The position numbers and the translations under genes were made by a program. Positions 61,086 through 64,000 of a DNA stretch of 64,000 nucleotides are shown here, in pieces. Within the stretch, counting starts at the first letter, position 1. The number at the start of each line of letters is the position of its first letter. Under the pieces are notes generated by a model. The model searched no databases. It had not been told where the DNA came from and worked only from the letters and a program-made list of their open reading frames with translations. Source of the DNA: CAZCGA01 sp964498075 (GTDB lineage Bacteria > Desulfobacterota > Binatia > HRBIN30); NCBI GenBank assembly GCA_964498075.1, contig CAZCGA010000017.1:8899-72898 (forward strand), written 5' to 3'.

Positions 61086-63131
61086 ATGGAGCATCCGATC
61101 ACGGTCGATTACCTGCGCTGGATAGTGTTGCTGCCGCTGCTCGGCGCGGTCATCAACGGCATTCCCGGCGTGCTCATTCAGAAGAGCTTCGGGAAGCGCG
61201 CCATCTCGATCATCGCGTGCACGCCGGTGGTCCTGTCGTTCGGCTTGGCGGTGCGAGCGTTCTTCCAGCTGCTGAGCTTGGCGCCCGAGCAACGCTTCCT
61301 GCTCGATCGGCTCTGGACGTGGATCGACATCGGCGGCCTGCAGGCGGACATCGCGTTTCTGGTGGACCCGTTGTCGGCGATCATGATCCTGGTGGTCACG
61401 GGCGTCGGCGGGCTGATCCACATCTACTCGATCGGCTACATGCACGACGAGAAGTCGTACTGGCGCTTCTTCGCGTGGCTCAATCTCTTCACCTTCGCGA
61501 TGCTGACGCTGGTGTTGGGCGACAACATCCTACTGATGTTCGTCGGTTGGGAAGGCGTCGGGCTGTGCTCCTATGCGCTCATCGGCTTCTGGTACTCCGA
61601 GTGGTCCAACGCCAGCGCCGGCAGCAAGGCGTTCATCGTCAACCGCATCGGCGACTTCGGGTTCACGCTCGGCGCGTTCTTGCTGTTCTGGACGATGGCC
61701 GACGCGGGCCATCCGAGCGTCGTCTTTCGCGAGATCGCGCAGCACGCGCACGTGCTGGACGGCAAGATGTTCTGGGGCGTGAGCGTGGCCACGCTCGTCA
61801 CCCTGCTCTTCTTCGTCGGCGCCACGGGAAAATCGGCGCAGATCCCGCTGTACGTCTGGTTGCCGGACGCCATGGCTGGTCCGACGCCGGTCAGTGCGCT
61901 CATCCACGCCGCCACCATGGTGACGGCCGGTGTCTACATGATCGGCCGGCTGAACTTCCTCTTCAGCATGGCGCCGTTCACCTTGCACGTCGTGGCGGGG
62001 GTCGGTGCCGCGACGGCGCTGTTCGCAGCGACGATCGGCACGGCGCAGAACGACATCAAGCGCGTCTTGGCGTACTCGACCGTCAGCCAGCTGGGCTACA
62101 TGTTCATCGCGATGGGTGTGGGTGCCTACGCCGCCGGCATCTTCCATCTCATGACGCACGCCTTCTTCAAGGCCTGCCTGTTCCTCGGCTCCGGAAGCGT
62201 CATCCACGCCATGGGCGGCGAGCAGGACATGCGCAAGATGGGCGGCCTGCGGCAGGCAATGCCGTTGACCTTCTGGACCTTCCTCGTGTCGACCGTCGCC
62301 ATCGCGGGCATTCCGCCAACGTCGGGCTTCTTTTCAAAAGACGAGATCCTGTGGCAGGCCTACTCCAGCCCGCACGGTAGCCCGGTGTTGTGGGCGGTCG
62401 GTTTCGTCGCGGCCGGTTTGTCGGCCTTCTACATGTTCCGGCTGGTCTTCATGACTTTCTACGGCGAAAGCCGGGCGGATCACCACGTCCGGGAGCATCT
62501 GCATGAATCGCCGCCGGTGATGACCTATGTGCTCGCGGTGCTGGCGCTGTTGGCGTTCGTCGCCGGCGTCGTCGGTGTGCCGCACGCTTTGGGTGGCGCC
62601 AACCGCATCGAGGAGTGGTTCGTGCCGGTGTTCGGCGAGCACCACGCCGCGGCTGCCGTCGCCCACTCCAGCGGGACCGAGCTGCTCTTCATGCTGTTGT
62701 CCATCGGCATGGCGGCCACCGGCATCTCCGTGGCGTACGCGATGTACTACACCAAGAGCCTGAAGCCGGAGACCTTCTCGGAGATCGCCGACGGCCAGCT
62801 GTACCGCTGGGTCTACAACAAGTACTACGTCGACGAGTTCTACGGCGCCGTCTTCGTCAACGGCACGTTGCTGCTGACGCGGCTGTGTGCCGGTTTCGAC
62901 CGCTACGTGATCGACTTCATCGTCGACGGCACCGCATCGGTGACGCGCTTCGTGTCGTGGGTGAACGGGCTGTTCGACAACTACGTCATCGACGGGCTTG
63001 TGAACCGCCTCGCCGATGCAACGATGGGCCTCGGCAACCGTTTCCGCCAACTGCAGACCGGGAGCATCAACGGGTATCTCTACGTGATCGTGGTCGGCGT
63101 GGTGGTGGTGATGGTGGCGCGGCTGATGTGA
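61086..63131 (+). CDS. nuoL: NADH-quinone oxidoreductase subunit L
   Basis: A 681-residue antiporter-like proton-pumping subunit with about 16 helices and a lateral C-terminal helix. Motifs: FLVDPLSAIMILVVTGVGGL, WEGVGLCSYALIGFWYSEWS, LIHAATMVTAGVYMIGRL, DIKRVLAYSTVSQLGYMFIA and IPPTSGFFSKDEILW. The C-terminal part includes YRWVYNKYYVDEFYGAVFVN. All lysines and glutamates of the pump channels that I can read are present. A 155-bp gap with repeats follows. Confidence 0.96.
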   Translation: MEHPITVDYLRWIVLLPLLGAVINGIPGVLIQKSFGKRAISIIACTPVVLSFGLAVRAFFQLLSLAPEQRFLLDRLWTWIDIGGLQADIAFLVDPLSAIMILVVTGVGGLIHIYSIGYMHDEKSYWRFFAWLNLFTFAMLTLVLGDNILLMFVGWEGVGLCSYALIGFWYSEWSNASAGSKAFIVNRIGDFGFTLGAFLLFWTMADAGHPSVVFREIAQHAHVLDGKMFWGVSVATLVTLLFFVGATGKSAQIPLYVWLPDAMAGPTPVSALIHAATMVTAGVYMIGRLNFLFSMAPFTLHVVAGVGAATALFAATIGTAQNDIKRVLAYSTVSQLGYMFIAMGVGAYAAGIFHLMTHAFFKACLFLGSGSVIHAMGGEQDMRKMGGLRQAMPLTFWTFLVSTVAIAGIPPTSGFFSKDEILWQAYSSPHGSPVLWAVGFVAAGLSAFYMFRLVFMTFYGESRADHHVREHLHESPPVMTYVLAVLALLAFVAGVVGVPHALGGANRIEEWFVPVFGEHHAAAAVAHSSGTELLFMLLSIGMAATGISVAYAMYYTKSLKPETFSEIADGQLYRWVYNKYYVDEFYGAVFVNGTLLLTRLCAGFDRYVIDFIVDGTASVTRFVSWVNGLFDNYVIDGLVNRLADATMGLGNRFRQLQTGSINGYLYVIVVGVVVVMVARLM

Positions 63132-63286
63132 GAGAAGACAGATGACAGACAACAGACGCCCAGACGACAGACGACAGATAACAGACAGCAGACGACCGAT
63201 TACGGACAATGAAGGTACTTCGGCAGTCTGTTGTGTGCCAGCGAAGCGGTCTGTCGTCTGTTGTCTGCCCTTGGGAGCTTGAAACG
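63132..63286. repeat. ACAGACG-rich inverted-repeat spacer between nuoL and nuoM
   Basis: The left part is a run of degenerate ACAGACG/ACAGATG units; the right part holds the inverse, GTCTGTCGTCTGTTGTCTGC. CAGACAACAGACG occurs on both arms in inverted orientation. Non-coding. Confidence 0.55.

Positions 63287-64000
<714 letters not shown>

Overview
The window is a GC-rich, gene-dense piece of a Gram-negative bacterial chromosome. It encodes a TonB-dependent outer-membrane receptor with a TonB protein, several lipoproteins, and a complex I operon in the order nuoA-B-C-D-H-I-J-K-L-M. Many exported proteins carry long Thr/Pro 'TPTPT' stalks, dockerin-like DxNxDGxV motifs and cohesin-like domains. 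As far as I know that secretome style is common in uncultured deltaproteobacterial lineages of the Binatota (Desulfobacterota_B) type; this placement is an inference and was not tested by any search. I saw no rRNA, tRNA, CRISPR array or transposase gene.

Layout. 1-7.1 kb: an exported protein running off the left edge, a UDP-sugar dehydrogenase, a cohesin-like surface protein and a large secreted propeller/Cys-rich/cohesin/dockerin protein, all on the minus strand. 7.3-15.4 kb: one gene for a 2,688-residue coiled-coil protein with an N-terminal GAF-like domain and two degenerate receiver domains at its C-terminus. 15.8-20 kb: class I aldolase, a ribbon-helix-helix protein, an acyl-CoA dehydrogenase, a duplicated cytochrome-like lipoprotein and a small exported protein. 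20.1-29.3 kb: a LytS/LytR-type two-component pair followed by three stalk-bearing surface proteins. 29.4-33.1 kb: hisS-aspS-lipoprotein operon. 33.1-37.7 kb: a two-subunit transketolase whose genes are separated by opposite-strand membrane-protein genes, with a TrpC-like pseudoenzyme and a dehydrogenase remnant. 37.7-40.4 kb: an exported split-barrel protein, a flippase-like membrane protein and a DUF4143 ATPase.

40.6-47.9 kb is a cobalamin uptake locus: tonB, a cobalamin riboswitch with promoter and terminator, btuB, a beta-propeller protein carrying a dockerin-like pair, then btuF, btuC and btuD with overlapping or near-abutting genes. The propeller between btuB and btuF recalls the BtuG surface propellers known from Bacteroides B12 uptake. 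It is the most interesting candidate in the window.

47.9-55.2 kb is an accessory stretch. A nucleotidyltransferase/small-partner module lies between two copies of the 3' end of btuD. It is followed by a methyltransferase, a WYL regulator, a DUF559 nuclease gene bounded by 36-bp inverted repeats, an Mrr-like nuclease with a changed active-site lysine, an AAA+ ATPase coupled to a small gene, and an orphan CopG-type antitoxin. 55.5-64 kb is the nuo operon. It lacks nuoE, nuoF and nuoG, and three of its gene junctions (C-D, K-L, L-M) hold inverted-repeat DNA while most others overlap or nearly abut.
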